A DNA stretch of 64,000 nucleotides, from positions 682,001 through 746,000 of the forward strand of contig NZ_JAPWGM010000001.1 in assembly GCF_027213715.1 (NCBI RefSeq), given 5' to 3'. How positions within the stretch are numbered: the first letter of the stretch is position 1; each line of letters starts with the position of its first letter. The stretch comes from Pedobacter punctiformis. GTDB taxonomy: Bacteria; Bacteroidota; Bacteroidia; Sphingobacteriales; Sphingobacteriaceae. The notes beneath the pieces are model-generated. The model was not told the origin of the DNA, did not search any database, and saw only the letters and a program-made list of their open reading frames with translations. Of the stretch, positions 34,420 through 43,572 are shown one piece after another. The position numbers were made by a program, and so were the translations under genes.

Positions 34420-35787
34420 TTATTTTTCTTCTGTTACCGGCGCTTTTTCTATTGGCACAGCATAATTTGCAATGCCATAATTTTGTTGCTGACTTTTTAC
34501 CGGCTCTTTAATGTGCCATTCAAATTCATCTCTGAAATGACGGATTGCACTTGCCACTGGCCATGCTGCTGCATCCCCTAGCGGGCAAATGGTATTTCCT
34601 TCAATTTTACGTTGAATATCCCAAAGTAAATCCACATCTTCCATGCTGCCATGGCCGTGTTCGATTTTGTGTAATACTTTTTCCATCCATCCGGTACCTT
34701 CACGACAAGGTGAGCATTGACCACAGCTTTCGTGATGATAAAATCTGGAGAAATTCCAGGTATTACGAACAATACACTGGTCTTCATCAAAAGCAATAAA
34801 ACCACCTGAACCCATCATAGTTCCTGTAGCAAATCCACCTTCAGATAAAGATTCGTAACTCATTAAACGGGGTTCGCCGTTTGCGTATTTCAATGTTAAG
34901 TTAGCAGGCAAAATTGGCACAGATGAACCACCTGCAACCGTTGCTTTTAAACGTTTTCCATTAGCAATACCGCCACAATATTCGTCAGAGTAGATAAATT
35001 CTTCTACTGGTAAACCCAGTTCGATTTCGTAAACACCAGGTTTAACTAAATTACCCGATGCAGATATTAATTTTGTACCTGTACTTCTACCGATACCAAT
35101 TTTTGCATATTCATCCCCGCCATCGTTGATAATCGGAACAACTGCGGCAATGGATTCAACATTATTTACAACTGTTGGGCAACCATATAAACCTGCAATT
35201 GCCGGAAATGGTGGTTTTATACGAGGATTACCTCTTTTGCCTTCCAGTGATTCTAATAAAGCCGTTTCTTCACCGCAAATATAGGCTCCACCACCCGGCT
35301 GAACGTATAATTCCAAATCATAACCTGTTCCTAAAATGTTTTTACCCAACCATCCCGCAGCTTTTGCTTCAGCAATTGCTTTTTCCAGAATACGGATTTG
35401 AGGCATCATTTCCCCACGAACATAGATGTATGAAACCTTTGCACCCAGGGCAAAACTCGACACAATCATTCCTTCAATTAAAGCATGAGGAATATAGGTC
35501 ATTAAATAACGGTCTTTGAATGTTCCCGGTTCAGATTCATCAGCATTACAAACCAAGTAGCGTGCAACACCTTCTGGTTTTGCCAAAAAGCTCCATTTCA
35601 TCCCGGTTGGGAAACCCGCACCACCTCGACCGCGTAAGCCTGATTTCTTAACTTCTTCAACAATCTCTTCAGGTGTTAAAGTTTTAAGAGCTTTTTCCAC
35701 GGCACGGTACCCGCCTTTTTGGCGATAGACTTCAAGTGTATTGATGCCTGGTACGTTTATATGCTCAAGTAACAGTTTTCGAGACAT
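34420..35787 (-). CDS. nuoF: NADH-quinone oxidoreductase subunit F
   Basis: A 455-residue flavoprotein that oxidises NADH. Seen: [18 protein letters not shown] (NADH/FMN loop), [36 protein letters not shown] (here [10 protein letters not shown]) and the [4Fe-4S] ligand motif [13 protein letters not shown], with the last Cys in [12 protein letters not shown]. Length is normal. A 75-bp gap with a heptad-repeat array separates it from nuoE. Confidence 0.97.
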   Translation of the reverse strand: MSRKLLLEHINVPGINTLEVYRQKGGYRAVEKALKTLTPEEIVEEVKKSGLRGRGGAGFPTGMKWSFLAKPEGVARYLVCNADESEPGTFKDRYLMTYIPHALIEGMIVSSFALGAKVSYIYVRGEMMPQIRILEKAIAEAKAAGWLGKNILGTGYDLELYVQPGGGAYICGEETALLESLEGKRGNPRIKPPFPAIAGLYGCPTVVNNVESIAAVVPIINDGGDEYAKIGIGRSTGTKLISASGNLVKPGVYEIELGLPVEEFIYSDEYCGGIANGKRLKATVAGGSSVPILPANLTLKYANGEPRLMSYESLSEGGFATGTMMGSGGFIAFDEDQCIVRNTWNFSRFYHHESCGQCSPCREGTGWMEKVLHKIEHGHGSMEDVDLLWDIQRKIEGNTICPLGDAAAWPVASAIRHFRDEFEWHIKEPVKSQQQNYGIANYAVPIEKAPVTEEK

Positions 35788-35793
35788 TTTAAT

Positions 35794-35870
35794 TAGTCTA
35801 TAGTCTGCAGTCTATAGTCCTTAGTCCTGAATCAAAACGACTCATGGCTTAAGACTTTGGACTTAGGACT
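35794..35870. repeat. Inverted array of 7-nt repeats between nuoE and nuoF
   Basis: AGTC recurs exactly every 7 nt at 35795, 35802, 35809, 35816 and 35823. After a short centre, the complementary GACT recurs at 35839, 35853, 35860 and 35867, with GGCT at 35846 in the same phase. The two blocks face each other as an inverted repeat. The last units run into the nuoE stop codon. Confidence 0.8.
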
Positions 35871-36378
35871 TATTTTTCAAATCTTCAATCAATTTATCTA
35901 CACTTTCGGTAGTCAGGTTTTCGTAGAAAGTATATTCCGGGCTAATTTGCAAAACCGGACCAAAACCGCAGGCGGCCAAACATTCAACTCCTCTAAAGCT
36001 GAATAAACCGTCGGCAGTAATTTCGCTTTCTTTAACACCTAACTTATTTTCTAAGTGGCTCAATATTTTTTCGGCACCAACCAGGCAACAAGGACCAGTA
36101 CGGCAAACCTCCAAGGCATATTTACCTTGTGGTTTTAAAAAGTACATGGTGTAAAAAGTTGCTACTTCGTAAACTTCAATGGGCTGAATGTTTAAATATT
36201 CTGCAACTTTATCCATTGCAGGTGTGCTTACCCAAAGGTATTCTGCCTGCACCAGGTGTAAAAGTGGTAACAAAGCAGATTTGTGTTTTCCTTCCGGATA
36301 ACGGCTTTTTACTTCATCAAACTTGGCAAGCAATTCTGATGAAAATTCTACAGGTGTTTGTTCTTCTACTTTAAGCAT
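35863..36378 (-). CDS. nuoE: NADH-quinone oxidoreductase subunit E
   Basis: A 171-residue thioredoxin-fold subunit with one [2Fe-2S] cluster. Ligands are in VCRTGPCCLVGA (CxxxxC pattern) and in VECLAACGFGPVLQI. It works with NuoF and NuoG in the NADH dehydrogenase module. It overlaps nuoD by 8 bp. Its stop codon lies inside the heptad-repeat array. Confidence 0.96.
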   Translation of the reverse strand: MLKVEEQTPVEFSSELLAKFDEVKSRYPEGKHKSALLPLLHLVQAEYLWVSTPAMDKVAEYLNIQPIEVYEVATFYTMYFLKPQGKYALEVCRTGPCCLVGAEKILSHLENKLGVKESEITADGLFSFRGVECLAACGFGPVLQISPEYTFYENLTTESVDKLIEDLKNKS

Positions 36379-37585
36379 CTAATTCTCCTGCAATAATGTT
36401 CATACTACTCATGTTTATAATGGCATCAGACAATAACATGCCCTCGCTCATTGGTGCAAACATCTGGTAATTTATAAAACTTGGTCTGCGGAAGTGCAAA
36501 CGATAAGGCGTACGGCCACCATCATTAATCAGATAGAAACCCAATTCTCCATTTCCGCCTTCAACCGCATGATAAACTTCTGCTTTTGGTGCATCAATTT
36601 CGCCCATCACAATTTTAAAGTGATAGATTAATGCTTCCATATTGTTGTAAACTTCTTGTTTTGGAGGAAGATAAAATTCAGGAACATCGGCATGGAAAAT
36701 ACCTTTTGGTTCTGATTTTAATTTCTCCAGTGCCTGTTCAATAATGCGGACACTTTGCCACATCTCTTCATTACGCACTAAATATCTGTCGTAAATATCT
36801 CCACTTGTACCTACCGGAACTTCAAAATCGAAATCCTGATAAGAAGAATACGGATCACTTACACGAACATCGTAATCTACACCGGTAGCACGTAAAAGCG
36901 GACCAGTCCAGCTGTATTCTAAAGCAGTTTCTTTTGTTACCTCAGCAACACCAGCTGTTCTGTCTATAAAAATACGGTTACGGGTTAAAAGGTTTTCAAA
37001 CTCTCTTAATGCAACTGGAAATTCTTTTAAAAATTTATTGATTTTCGCAAATGCAATATCATTGAAATCTCTTTCGAAACCACCAATACGACCAATATTT
37101 GTCGTTAAACGGGCACCACAAACTTCTTCAAAGATTTCGTAAATGTGCTCACGAAACTGAAAAAGATATAAGAAAGTGGTGGTTGCTCCTGTATCCTGAC
37201 CAATAATCGTGTTACAGATAATATGATCGGCAATACGTGACAATTCCATCACGATTACGCGAAGATAATCCACACGTTTTGGCAACTGGATATTCAACAA
37301 CTTTTCAACCGTCATATGCCATCCCATATTATTAATGGGCGAAGAGCAATAGTTTAAACGGTCTGTTAGTGGTGTAATTTGATAAAATGGGCGATGCTCA
37401 GCAATTTTTTCGAAAGCACGGTGAATGTATCCAATGGTTGAAACACCGCTCACAATACGTTCGCCATCTAATTGCAAAACGTTTTGGAAAACGCCATGCG
37501 TAGCAGGGTGTGTTGGACCTAAATTTAAGGTTACCAGCTCACTTTGCGGGTCGTTATCTGTATATACCGGATGGTTATGATTCAT
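36371..37585 (-). CDS. nuoD: NADH-quinone oxidoreductase subunit D
   Basis: A 404-residue subunit derived from [NiFe] hydrogenases. The quinone-site text is visible: LGPTHPATHGVFQNVLQLDGERI, RPFYQITPLTDRLNYCSSPINNMG, and the C-terminal RRPSFINYQMFAPMSEG. NuoC and NuoD are separate here, unlike the E. coli fusion. It lies 3 bp after nuoC. Confidence 0.97.
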   Translation of the reverse strand: MNHNHPVYTDNDPQSELVTLNLGPTHPATHGVFQNVLQLDGERIVSGVSTIGYIHRAFEKIAEHRPFYQITPLTDRLNYCSSPINNMGWHMTVEKLLNIQLPKRVDYLRVIVMELSRIADHIICNTIIGQDTGATTTFLYLFQFREHIYEIFEEVCGARLTTNIGRIGGFERDFNDIAFAKINKFLKEFPVALREFENLLTRNRIFIDRTAGVAEVTKETALEYSWTGPLLRATGVDYDVRVSDPYSSYQDFDFEVPVGTSGDIYDRYLVRNEEMWQSVRIIEQALEKLKSEPKGIFHADVPEFYLPPKQEVYNNMEALIYHFKIVMGEIDAPKAEVYHAVEGGNGELGFYLINDGGRTPYRLHFRRPSFINYQMFAPMSEGMLLSDAIINMSSMNIIAGELDA

Positions 37586-37588
37586 ATT

Positions 37589-38089
37589 TTACCTTCCAAA
37601 AAATTCGTCTTTTTTATCTACCCTGTTTGGGTCTTCTAATGGATATTGTTTAAGCATTGGGTGAACACCTAAATCATCCATATTTAATATTCTGCGTAAA
37701 TCCGGATGACCTTCAAACTTAACTCCGAAAAAGTCATAAGTTTCACGTTCCATCCAGTTTGCACCTTTCCAAACCGTTGTTGCAGTAGGAATAGCAGGAT
37801 TTTGCTCAGAAATAAAAACTTTAATCCTTATCCTTACTTTCTCCACCATGTTGTGCAGGTGATACACAACGGCAATACCATGATCCTTTCCGGGATAATG
37901 AACCGCCGTAATATCTGTTAAGAAATTAAAGTTTAAATCGTTTTTAAGAAACGAAAGTACATTTACAATAACATCTTTTGTGGTTGCAAAAGTTAATAAA
38001 CCATAAGGCTCAGAAACCGCAGTTACCTTATCCCCAAACTTATCACTAAGCTTGGCTAAAATATTGCTATTTAGAGTCGTTTCTTCCAT
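37589..38089 (-). CDS. nuoC: NADH-quinone oxidoreductase subunit C
   Basis: A 166-residue connecting subunit. Seen: DITAVHYPG, WKGANWMERETYDFFGVKFEGHPDLRRILNMDDLGVHPMLKQYPL, the conserved C-terminal family signature. It joins the membrane arm interface with NuoB and NuoD. The start overlaps the nuoB stop by one base. Confidence 0.96.
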   Translation of the reverse strand: MEETTLNSNILAKLSDKFGDKVTAVSEPYGLLTFATTKDVIVNVLSFLKNDLNFNFLTDITAVHYPGKDHGIAVVYHLHNMVEKVRIRIKVFISEQNPAIPTATTVWKGANWMERETYDFFGVKFEGHPDLRRILNMDDLGVHPMLKQYPLEDPNRVDKKDEFFGR

Positions 38090-38631
38090 TATTTAATGCC
38101 GTATTGACCTAAAAGTTCTTTATAATAATCAGAGTTTCTTCTTCTGCCAGATTCGTTTTTAACTAAATCCTGAATGCGCTGAAAACCATCTAAAATAGCT
38201 TCCGGTCTTGGCGGACATCCCGGAACGTAAACGTCAACCGGAATAACTTCATCAATACCTTGTAAAACAGAATAAGTATCAAATATACCTCCACTACTTG
38301 CACAAGCTCCAACAGCCATTACCCAACGTGGTTCGGCCATTTGGATATACACTTGTTTTAATACCGGGGCCATCTTTTTAGCAATTGTACCCATTACCAT
38401 TAAAACATCGGCCTGACGTGGGGAGAAACTTAAACGCTCTGCACCAAAACGACCTAAATCGTAGTGAGAACCCATAGTTGCCATAAATTCGATTCCACAA
38501 CAAGAGGTTGCGAATGGCAGAGGCCATAAGGAGTTTGAGCGAGCCAAACCAATCACTTTATCTAAAGAGGTGGCAAAGTAGCCTGGTCCTTCAGTTCCGG
38601 GCGGCGCATCTACTATATTAATTTCACTCAT
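38089..38631 (-). CDS. nuoB: NADH-quinone oxidoreductase subunit B
   Basis: A 180-residue subunit carrying cluster N2, which reduces quinone. Ligands are in [12 protein letters not shown] (tandem Cys), GACASSGG and [13 protein letters not shown] longer frame starts at TTG 38643, but ATG 38631 (MSEINIV) is the likely start. It begins the nuoB-nuoN run and has its own promoter, separate from nuoA. Confidence 0.97.
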   Translation of the reverse strand: MSEINIVDAPPGTEGPGYFATSLDKVIGLARSNSLWPLPFATSCCGIEFMATMGSHYDLGRFGAERLSFSPRQADVLMVMGTIAKKMAPVLKQVYIQMAEPRWVMAVGACASSGGIFDTYSVLQGIDEVIPVDVYVPGCPPRPEAILDGFQRIQDLVKNESGRRRNSDYYKELLGQYGIK

Positions 38632-38673
38632 GTTTATAAACAAAAAATGCTCACCCTTTTACAGAATGAGCAA

Positions 38674-38703
38674 CAAATTTACAATATTTTAAAGGCAATC
38701 AAA
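38674..38703 (-). promoter_or_regulatory. Promoter of the nuoB-nuoN run (TTTG-N18-TAAATTTG)
   Basis: On the minus strand TTTG (38703-38700) and TAAATTTG (38681-38674) are 18 nt apart, an excellent Bacteroidota promoter. The start of transcription would be near 38668, about 37 nt before the nuoB ATG. A short inverted repeat (TGCTCA at 38648-38653, TGAGCA at 38667-38672) lies in the leader. Confidence 0.7.
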
Positions 38704-38839
38704 CTAGCTTAACCTGATTTAGAACCTTTCTAAATAATTAAATGTTTTTATAGCTAAGTGTAATTGATACACTTTAATTTTCGACGGTTAAATAGTGGTT
38801 TTAAATCCTTATAACTGCCAACTGAAAATTAACAATTGC

Positions 38840-39211
38840 TTAAGTCCAGTCTAAAACTTTCTTTTTAATAACGTAGATAAAGCCTAATAAAAGTGTTCCC
38901 ATAAAGATGAACATTTCAATCATTCCATCCATTTTTAATGCTCTGAAGTTAACTGCCCAAGGGTACATGAAAATTACCTCCACATCAAACAAAACGAAAA
39001 GAATAGCGACCACAAAATACTTAATAGAGAATGGCTGACGGGCATTACCTACTACCTTAATACCGGCTTCAAAAGTTTCAAGTTTATCACTCGTTTTACG
39101 TTTTGGACCTAAAAAATGTGTGGCAACCAGGGTGGTAACCACAAATCCTAAAGCAACGATTACCTGAAATATAATGGGTAAGAAATCTATTGGAGCACTT
39201 TGCGCTTGCAT
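38840..39211 (-). CDS. nuoA: NADH-quinone oxidoreductase subunit A
   Basis: A 123-residue subunit with three helices. Seen: FLGPKRKTSDKLETFEAGI (the conserved loop), FSIKYFVVAILFVLFDVEVIFMYPWAVNF, typical of NuoA and containing the conserved acidic helix residues. It is separated from nuoB by 208 bp and has its own promoter. That layout differs from a single long operon. Confidence 0.96.
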   Translation of the reverse strand: MQAQSAPIDFLPIIFQVIVALGFVVTTLVATHFLGPKRKTSDKLETFEAGIKVVGNARQPFSIKYFVVAILFVLFDVEVIFMYPWAVNFRALKMDGMIEMFIFMGTLLLGFIYVIKKKVLDWT

Positions 39212-39230
39212 AATCTTTTATTTTTCTCTG

Positions 39231-39261
39231 CAAAAGTAAAAGAAAAAGGCAGGATAACAAA
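39231..39261 (-). promoter_or_regulatory. nuoA promoter (TTTG-N19-TACTTTTG) inside a terminator hairpin
   Basis: On the minus strand TTTG (39261-39258) and TACTTTTG (39238-39231) are 19 nt apart. The TTTG lies in the loop, and the spacer in the downstream stem, of the terminator at 39244-39273. The -7 box starts just after the terminator T-tract. Confidence 0.7.
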
Positions 39262-39273
39262 ATCCTGCCTTTT
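39244..39273 (-). terminator. Rho-independent terminator of the exb-tonB-TPR operon
   Basis: A perfect 12-bp stem (39244-39255 with 39262-39273, AAAAGGCAGGAT type) and 6-nt loop is followed on the minus strand by a T-rich tract. It lies 22 bp past the TPR gene stop and overlaps the nuoA promoter. Confidence 0.88.
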
Positions 39274-39295
39274 CTTATTCATATAATTATTTAAA

Positions 39296-41005
39296 CTACT
39301 TGCCTTTTCCTTTTGGAGCCGGTGATTGCAAATCTTTCAATTTAGCAGCAGCGTAAGGTCCTGTTGGATCTATTTCAACACTTTTCTTTAAGTAATCAAT
39401 AGCTTTTGCTTTATCCTTATCAGCATACCAACCGCCCAAAATATCATAAGCAACACTTAAATTTCCTTTATTCGAAGCTGCTTCTTCAGGCTTGATCATG
39501 CTAACATATTTCTCATAAAGAGGAATAGAAAGCCCTTTAGGATTTGTTTTATCATCAAGTAAACCATTAATTCTCGCTCTGAACAACACGCCTAAAGCAA
39601 AGGTTGAATCTTTAGTTGCAAGGAATTTTAAAGCTTCATCGGCTTCAGTTAAACCTGCTACATTTAATGGTTTATTTTCTTTTTGTAAAGCATAAGACTC
39701 AAAAAATCTTGCGTAACCAATATAATAGTAGTTGGTTAATGATCCTTTACCCAGTGGGTTATATTTTGTCGCCAGTTTATAAACTTCTGCTGCTTTAGCA
39801 TATTTTTTAGCTTTAACTAAAGCCAAACCCGCTTCAGATAACGCATCTGCATTTGTAGAATCTAATTTTGCGGCTTCGATAATATTACCAACAGCTAAAC
39901 TATCCTGACCTGCTTTTAATTGAGCTTTACCTAAATAAAGGTAGTCATTACCTAATGCCTTAGATTTATCTTTATTTTTTGCAAAAAACTCTGTCATATA
40001 AGTCAATGCCTGAGGATAATTTTTATTCTCATAAGCTGCCCATCCTTTCATTCTGGCTACAACAACACCTTTAGGGTCATTAGCCGGAACTTGCATAGAT
40101 GAAGCTACCTGCTCTAAAGTTTGGTAATCTTTTGCGTAGAATAAGAATTGAGCATAGCGTAATTGAGATTCAAGAGATTTATCTGTTAAATCCATATACT
40201 TTTTGTAAAACTCAACGGCTTTAGTGGCTTTTTCTTTATCCACACCAAAGCTACTCCACCATAAGTATAACTCTCCTAACTCACGATAAGCAGGGCCATA
40301 ATTAGGATCAGCAGCAATTACATCCTGTAATTCTTTTTCACCTTCTGCAAAAGCTTTTGATTCTTTATACATTCTGCCAATTTGAGTTTTAGCTCTTCTA
40401 TTGGTAGGATCAACATCATTAACACGGAAATAAGGACCTAAAGCTTCAGAATTTTTTTTCTGCAAAGCATAAGTATCCCCTAAAGCTAAGAACACCTCAG
40501 CATCTTTATCTTTAGTATCTAACTCGTCTGCTTTAGTAACATTAGCTAACGCATTTGCAAAATCAGGTTTAGATGTTTCATCATCTGGTTTGTCCTGTGC
40601 TAAATACGCTTTACCAAGTGCTAAATAAGTTTTGTAATCTTTTGGAGCCATTGCTACGGCTTTATCAAAATTACTTTTAGCTGAAGTTGGATTATTAGAT
40701 AATAAATCTGCTTCGCCTAAACCAATCAGATTTAGATTGTTTTTTGCATCAGCTGCTACACCTTTAGTAAATACTGCTCTTGCAGAATCAATGTAGCCGG
40801 TTTTTAAATAAACAAGACCAAGGTTATAATAATTATCACCATTAGATGCTTGTGAGCTCACCAATGATTTAAGCATTGATGATGCTTTCTGATACTGTTC
40901 AGCGTCAATGGCTTTTTTCGCGTCGTTTAAATTTTGAGCAAAAACTGCAGAACCCATCAACACTAAACCTACATTTAAGGTTATTGCTTTCTTTGAAATT
41001 TTCAT
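39296..41005 (-). CDS. Secreted tetratricopeptide-repeat protein
   Basis: A 569-residue protein with a signal peptide (residues 1-23, LMGSAVFAQ). TPR units follow through most of the length, for example NGDNYYNLGLVYLKTGYIDSARAVFTKG, YKTYLALGKAYLAQDKPDDE and ADALSEAGLALVKAKKYAKAAEVYKLA. It is presumably periplasmic and scaffolds a protein complex. It is the last gene of the exbB-exbD-exbD-tonB operon, 72 bp after the PstS-like gene. A Lys/Pro-rich tail ends the protein. Confidence 0.85.
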   Translation of the reverse strand: MKISKKAITLNVGLVLMGSAVFAQNLNDAKKAIDAEQYQKASSMLKSLVSSQASNGDNYYNLGLVYLKTGYIDSARAVFTKGVAADAKNNLNLIGLGEADLLSNNPTSAKSNFDKAVAMAPKDYKTYLALGKAYLAQDKPDDETSKPDFANALANVTKADELDTKDKDAEVFLALGDTYALQKKNSEALGPYFRVNDVDPTNRRAKTQIGRMYKESKAFAEGEKELQDVIAADPNYGPAYRELGELYLWWSSFGVDKEKATKAVEFYKKYMDLTDKSLESQLRYAQFLFYAKDYQTLEQVASSMQVPANDPKGVVVARMKGWAAYENKNYPQALTYMTEFFAKNKDKSKALGNDYLYLGKAQLKAGQDSLAVGNIIEAAKLDSTNADALSEAGLALVKAKKYAKAAEVYKLATKYNPLGKGSLTNYYYIGYARFFESYALQKENKPLNVAGLTEADEALKFLATKDSTFALGVLFRARINGLLDDKTNPKGLSIPLYEKYVSMIKPEEAASNKGNLSVAYDILGGWYADKDKAKAIDYLKKSVEIDPTGPYAAAKLKDLQSPAPKGKGK

Positions 41006-41077
41006 TGGATATTCTGTTTTTTTAAATAATTATGAAGTTTCTAAATTTAGCTACTTCGTGGTTCAATTTATAATTTA

Positions 41078-41980
41078 CTATTTTTTAGTTAAGTTAATTT
41101 CTCTGGGCATCAGCTTATGTGGTGCAAGTCCAGATTTAAGTACAATTAACTGTCCCCTCTGACTTCTTAACCATGTTGCAAATCCTGTGCCTAAACCGTT
41201 CCGTCCCTCGCAATCAATAATATTAATATTTCTTAAAAAAGGATAAACACCATTAATTAAGTTATCCTGGGTTGGTTTATAAAATTGGTCATCTCCCGGT
41301 TTCCCCTTTATATTTTTAACACCAAGCATTTTTATTTTTCCCAGCTCACTTGTCATTTTTGTATTTCTTTCAGAAATCCAGTTTACACCTAAAATACCGA
41401 TGAAGCTTTTATCTTCGGCAATAAGTTTAATAACATCGTTACTGGAATTTTTGGAATAAACGCCGCTTGCAGGGAATTGACTAATATTGGCTAAAGTTTT
41501 AAAATACTGAAAAGTACTCGAATAGGTATTCTCGAATACTAGTTTTTTATCAGATTTTTTGCCTTGCAATATATCAATAACCTCACTAACGTTAATTGTA
41601 CTGTCAATATTGTCTTTATTCGTAATTAAAGCAATTCCATCAATCGCAAAACGGGAAGTATTGATTTTAATATTACGTTTATTATAATACTTTTCTTCGG
41701 CTTTAGTCAGCATTCTTGGCAATACAATTACACGAATGCTATCATTTAAGAAAGCAGGCAGGATTTTTTCTTCGGGCTTGTAAGTTGTTTCGAACTTCGC
41801 CTCAGGGTAATCCAAACTAAAAATATCTATTTGCTGCTGAACAATCGGCCCTACACTTTCGTCGACCAACATTTTTAAGGTACCGCTTGTACGTGTTTCC
41901 TTAACGGCTTCCTGTTTGTCTTTTCGTTTACAGGAAACAAATGCAAGTAAAATAAATATATAAAGGATATTTTTCATCAA
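41078..41980 (-). CDS. PstS-like substrate-binding lipoprotein
   Basis: A 300-residue lipoprotein. The signal ends in FVSC, a lipobox at about residue 17. The body resembles the PstS phosphate-binding fold: TLKMLVDESVGPIVQQQIDIF, IALITNKDN, TYSSTFQYFKTL, and a late GNLPFLRNI-like strand (VYPFLRNINIID). There is no pstCAB transporter nearby. In Bacteroidota this gene accompanies exb-tonB clusters, so it may serve TonB transport or sensing. It lies 3 bp after the small membrane gene. Confidence 0.75.
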   Translation of the reverse strand: MMKNILYIFILLAFVSCKRKDKQEAVKETRTSGTLKMLVDESVGPIVQQQIDIFSLDYPEAKFETTYKPEEKILPAFLNDSIRVIVLPRMLTKAEEKYYNKRNIKINTSRFAIDGIALITNKDNIDSTINVSEVIDILQGKKSDKKLVFENTYSSTFQYFKTLANISQFPASGVYSKNSSNDVIKLIAEDKSFIGILGVNWISERNTKMTSELGKIKMLGVKNIKGKPGDDQFYKPTQDNLINGVYPFLRNINIIDCEGRNGLGTGFATWLRSQRGQLIVLKSGLAPHKLMPREINLTKK

Positions 41981-41983
41981 TAA

Positions 41984-42211
41984 TTAATCACGTCTTCCGA
42001 GACTTAGTAACCTAACAAAAGCATAAATAATTAAGAAGATTCCTATTGCTATCCTGCCCCATTGCGGAATTGTATTTAGGCGTAAGGCGATAGGTTCCCA
42101 AAAAATAAATGCAAAACCCAATACCACGTAAAATACAAACATGATAAGGCCTAAAATGAGCAAAAACCGCTGTTTAGGCGATTTTTGCTTGAAGATATCA
42201 AAATTTAACAT
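41984..42211 (-). CDS. Small membrane protein in the TonB operon
   Basis: A 75-residue protein of unknown function with two hydrophobic segments (about residues 16-38 and 48-66). It has a basic N-terminus (KQKSPKQRF) and a positively charged C-terminus (LLSLGRRD). It is 11 bp after tonB and 3 bp before the PstS-like gene, so it belongs to the operon. It could be an assembly factor of the TonB complex, but the sequence gives no direct evidence. Confidence 0.65.
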   Translation of the reverse strand: MLNFDIFKQKSPKQRFLLILGLIMFVFYVVLGFAFIFWEPIALRLNTIPQWGRIAIGIFLIIYAFVRLLSLGRRD

Positions 42212-42222
42212 CTAATATTCTA

Positions 42223-43044
42223 CTAGTTTAAAGTAAAGTTAACATTGATGTTGAATTTTACCCTTACTGGTTTACCATTTTGAATACCTGGATCCCAACG
42301 AGGACTTGCCTTAAGTACGCGAACAGCTTCTTCATCAGTTCCACTACCCAAACCACGGGTAACCTGGATATCTGTTAATTTACCATCTTTCTCAACAACG
42401 AAAGATAAAAATACTTTACCCTGAACGTTATTTTCCTGCGCCATTGGCGGGTATTTCATGGTTTTTTGAAGGAAAGAGTAAAACTTCGGCATACCACCCG
42501 GGAAACCAGGTTGTTTTTCGATACTAACAAAGTCATAAACTTTATTATCGTCTACTGCTACTGCAGCCTCTTTTTTTGGTCCTTCACCTACTGGCTCAGC
42601 GATAACAATATCAGCCGTAGGATCACCTTTAATATCTCTTTGACCTGGATCAGCCTCTTTCAACTTTTCAACGGTTGGTGGCTCCTCGTCACGTACCAAT
42701 TCATCCGGCTTCACAATCGCAGGTGGCATTTTTACCTGATCCACTTTTGGTGGCGGTGGCTCTACCGGTGGCGGAGGTGGGGTTTTTGGATCCACTGGTG
42801 GTGGCGGTGCTATAATTACCTCCTGCGCTTTTTGCTGATCATCCTGTGTATCTATTGATCCTTTAATAAGGCTATAGATTTTAGGTGAAAAAAATAACAC
42901 TAAGAAAATTATAGAACCAATGATCAAAGCTTTAGTTGTGTTAGACCCATTGGTCTTACGCAACTGATAGGCTCCATAGTTTTTGTTTTTATCAGCAAAA
43001 ACTACCTCAAGCCATTCTTTTCTAAAAATATCTAATTTTGACAT
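42223..43044 (-). CDS. tonB: Energy transducer TonB
   Basis: A 273-residue protein. A membrane anchor at about residues 37-58 (ALIIGSIIFLVLFFSPKIYSLI) is followed by a periplasm-spanning Pro-rich segment (residues 79-105, APPPPVDPKTPPPPPVEPP). The C-terminal TonB domain starts near residue 180 (PGGMPKFYSFLQKTMKYPPMAQENNVQGKVFLSFVVEKDGKL). It couples proton motive force to outer membrane receptors. The 18-bp gap from exbD agrees with one operon. Confidence 0.95.
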   Translation of the reverse strand: MSKLDIFRKEWLEVVFADKNKNYGAYQLRKTNGSNTTKALIIGSIIFLVLFFSPKIYSLIKGSIDTQDDQQKAQEVIIAPPPPVDPKTPPPPPVEPPPPKVDQVKMPPAIVKPDELVRDEEPPTVEKLKEADPGQRDIKGDPTADIVIAEPVGEGPKKEAAVAVDDNKVYDFVSIEKQPGFPGGMPKFYSFLQKTMKYPPMAQENNVQGKVFLSFVVEKDGKLTDIQVTRGLGSGTDEEAVRVLKASPRWDPGIQNGKPVRVKFNINVNFTLN

Positions 43045-43062
43045 GGTTTCTGTTTTTACTTA

Positions 43063-43569
43063 TTATAAAATACCTTGTTCTTTCATGGCCTGTTTCTCAT
43101 TGTCAAGGATATTTTCATCGTCAATCTGACGAACCTTAACCTTAAGAATTTCTAAATCGTCCATAATATCTACAAAGTTTTTAAAGGTAGAACCACTTGT
43201 TGGCTTTACAAGCACAACAAATTCACCTTTAACACCCGATGCATCGGAAACTTTTCTGTTCGAAATAATTGATTTATCTACTTCAGATAAATTTTCAACT
43301 GTTGGAGCTGTTTTACCAGCTTCTCCCATATACCATGCAACTTTATCTTTTTTACCTAAAAGGATGGTCATGGTTTTTGAAGCTTTTAACTCCAGCCTGT
43401 TATCTTTATTATTGTCGTCTTTATCTGGTTTTACAATATCCATTGCCTGTGGCGTAGAGATTGAGGTTGTTAAGATAAAGAAAGTTACCAAAAGAAACAT
43501 CAAATCCACCATCGGAGTCATATCAACCCTTGGTGTGGCCTTCTTCCCGCCTGTATTTAATTCTGCCAT
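43063..43569 (-). CDS. exbD: ExbD/TolR-family biopolymer transport protein, second copy
   Basis: A 168-residue protein with a short cytoplasmic start and the family helix RVDMTPMVDLMFLLVTFFILTTS (residues about 14-36), containing the essential Asp of the proton channel. A periplasmic domain follows with KTMTILLGKKDKVAWYMGE and a conserved VVLVKPTSGSTFKNFVDIMDDL. It lies 3 bp after the first exbD. Two unequal ExbD proteins per operon are usual in this phylum. Confidence 0.92.
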   Translation of the reverse strand: MAELNTGGKKATPRVDMTPMVDLMFLLVTFFILTTSISTPQAMDIVKPDKDDNNKDNRLELKASKTMTILLGKKDKVAWYMGEAGKTAPTVENLSEVDKSIISNRKVSDASGVKGEFVVLVKPTSGSTFKNFVDIMDDLEILKVKVRQIDDENILDNEKQAMKEQGIL

Positions 43570-43572
43570 TTC

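Noticed and set aside
35794..35870. Heptad array as a CRISPR array
   Set aside because: Units are only 7 nt with no spacers, and the second half is inverted.
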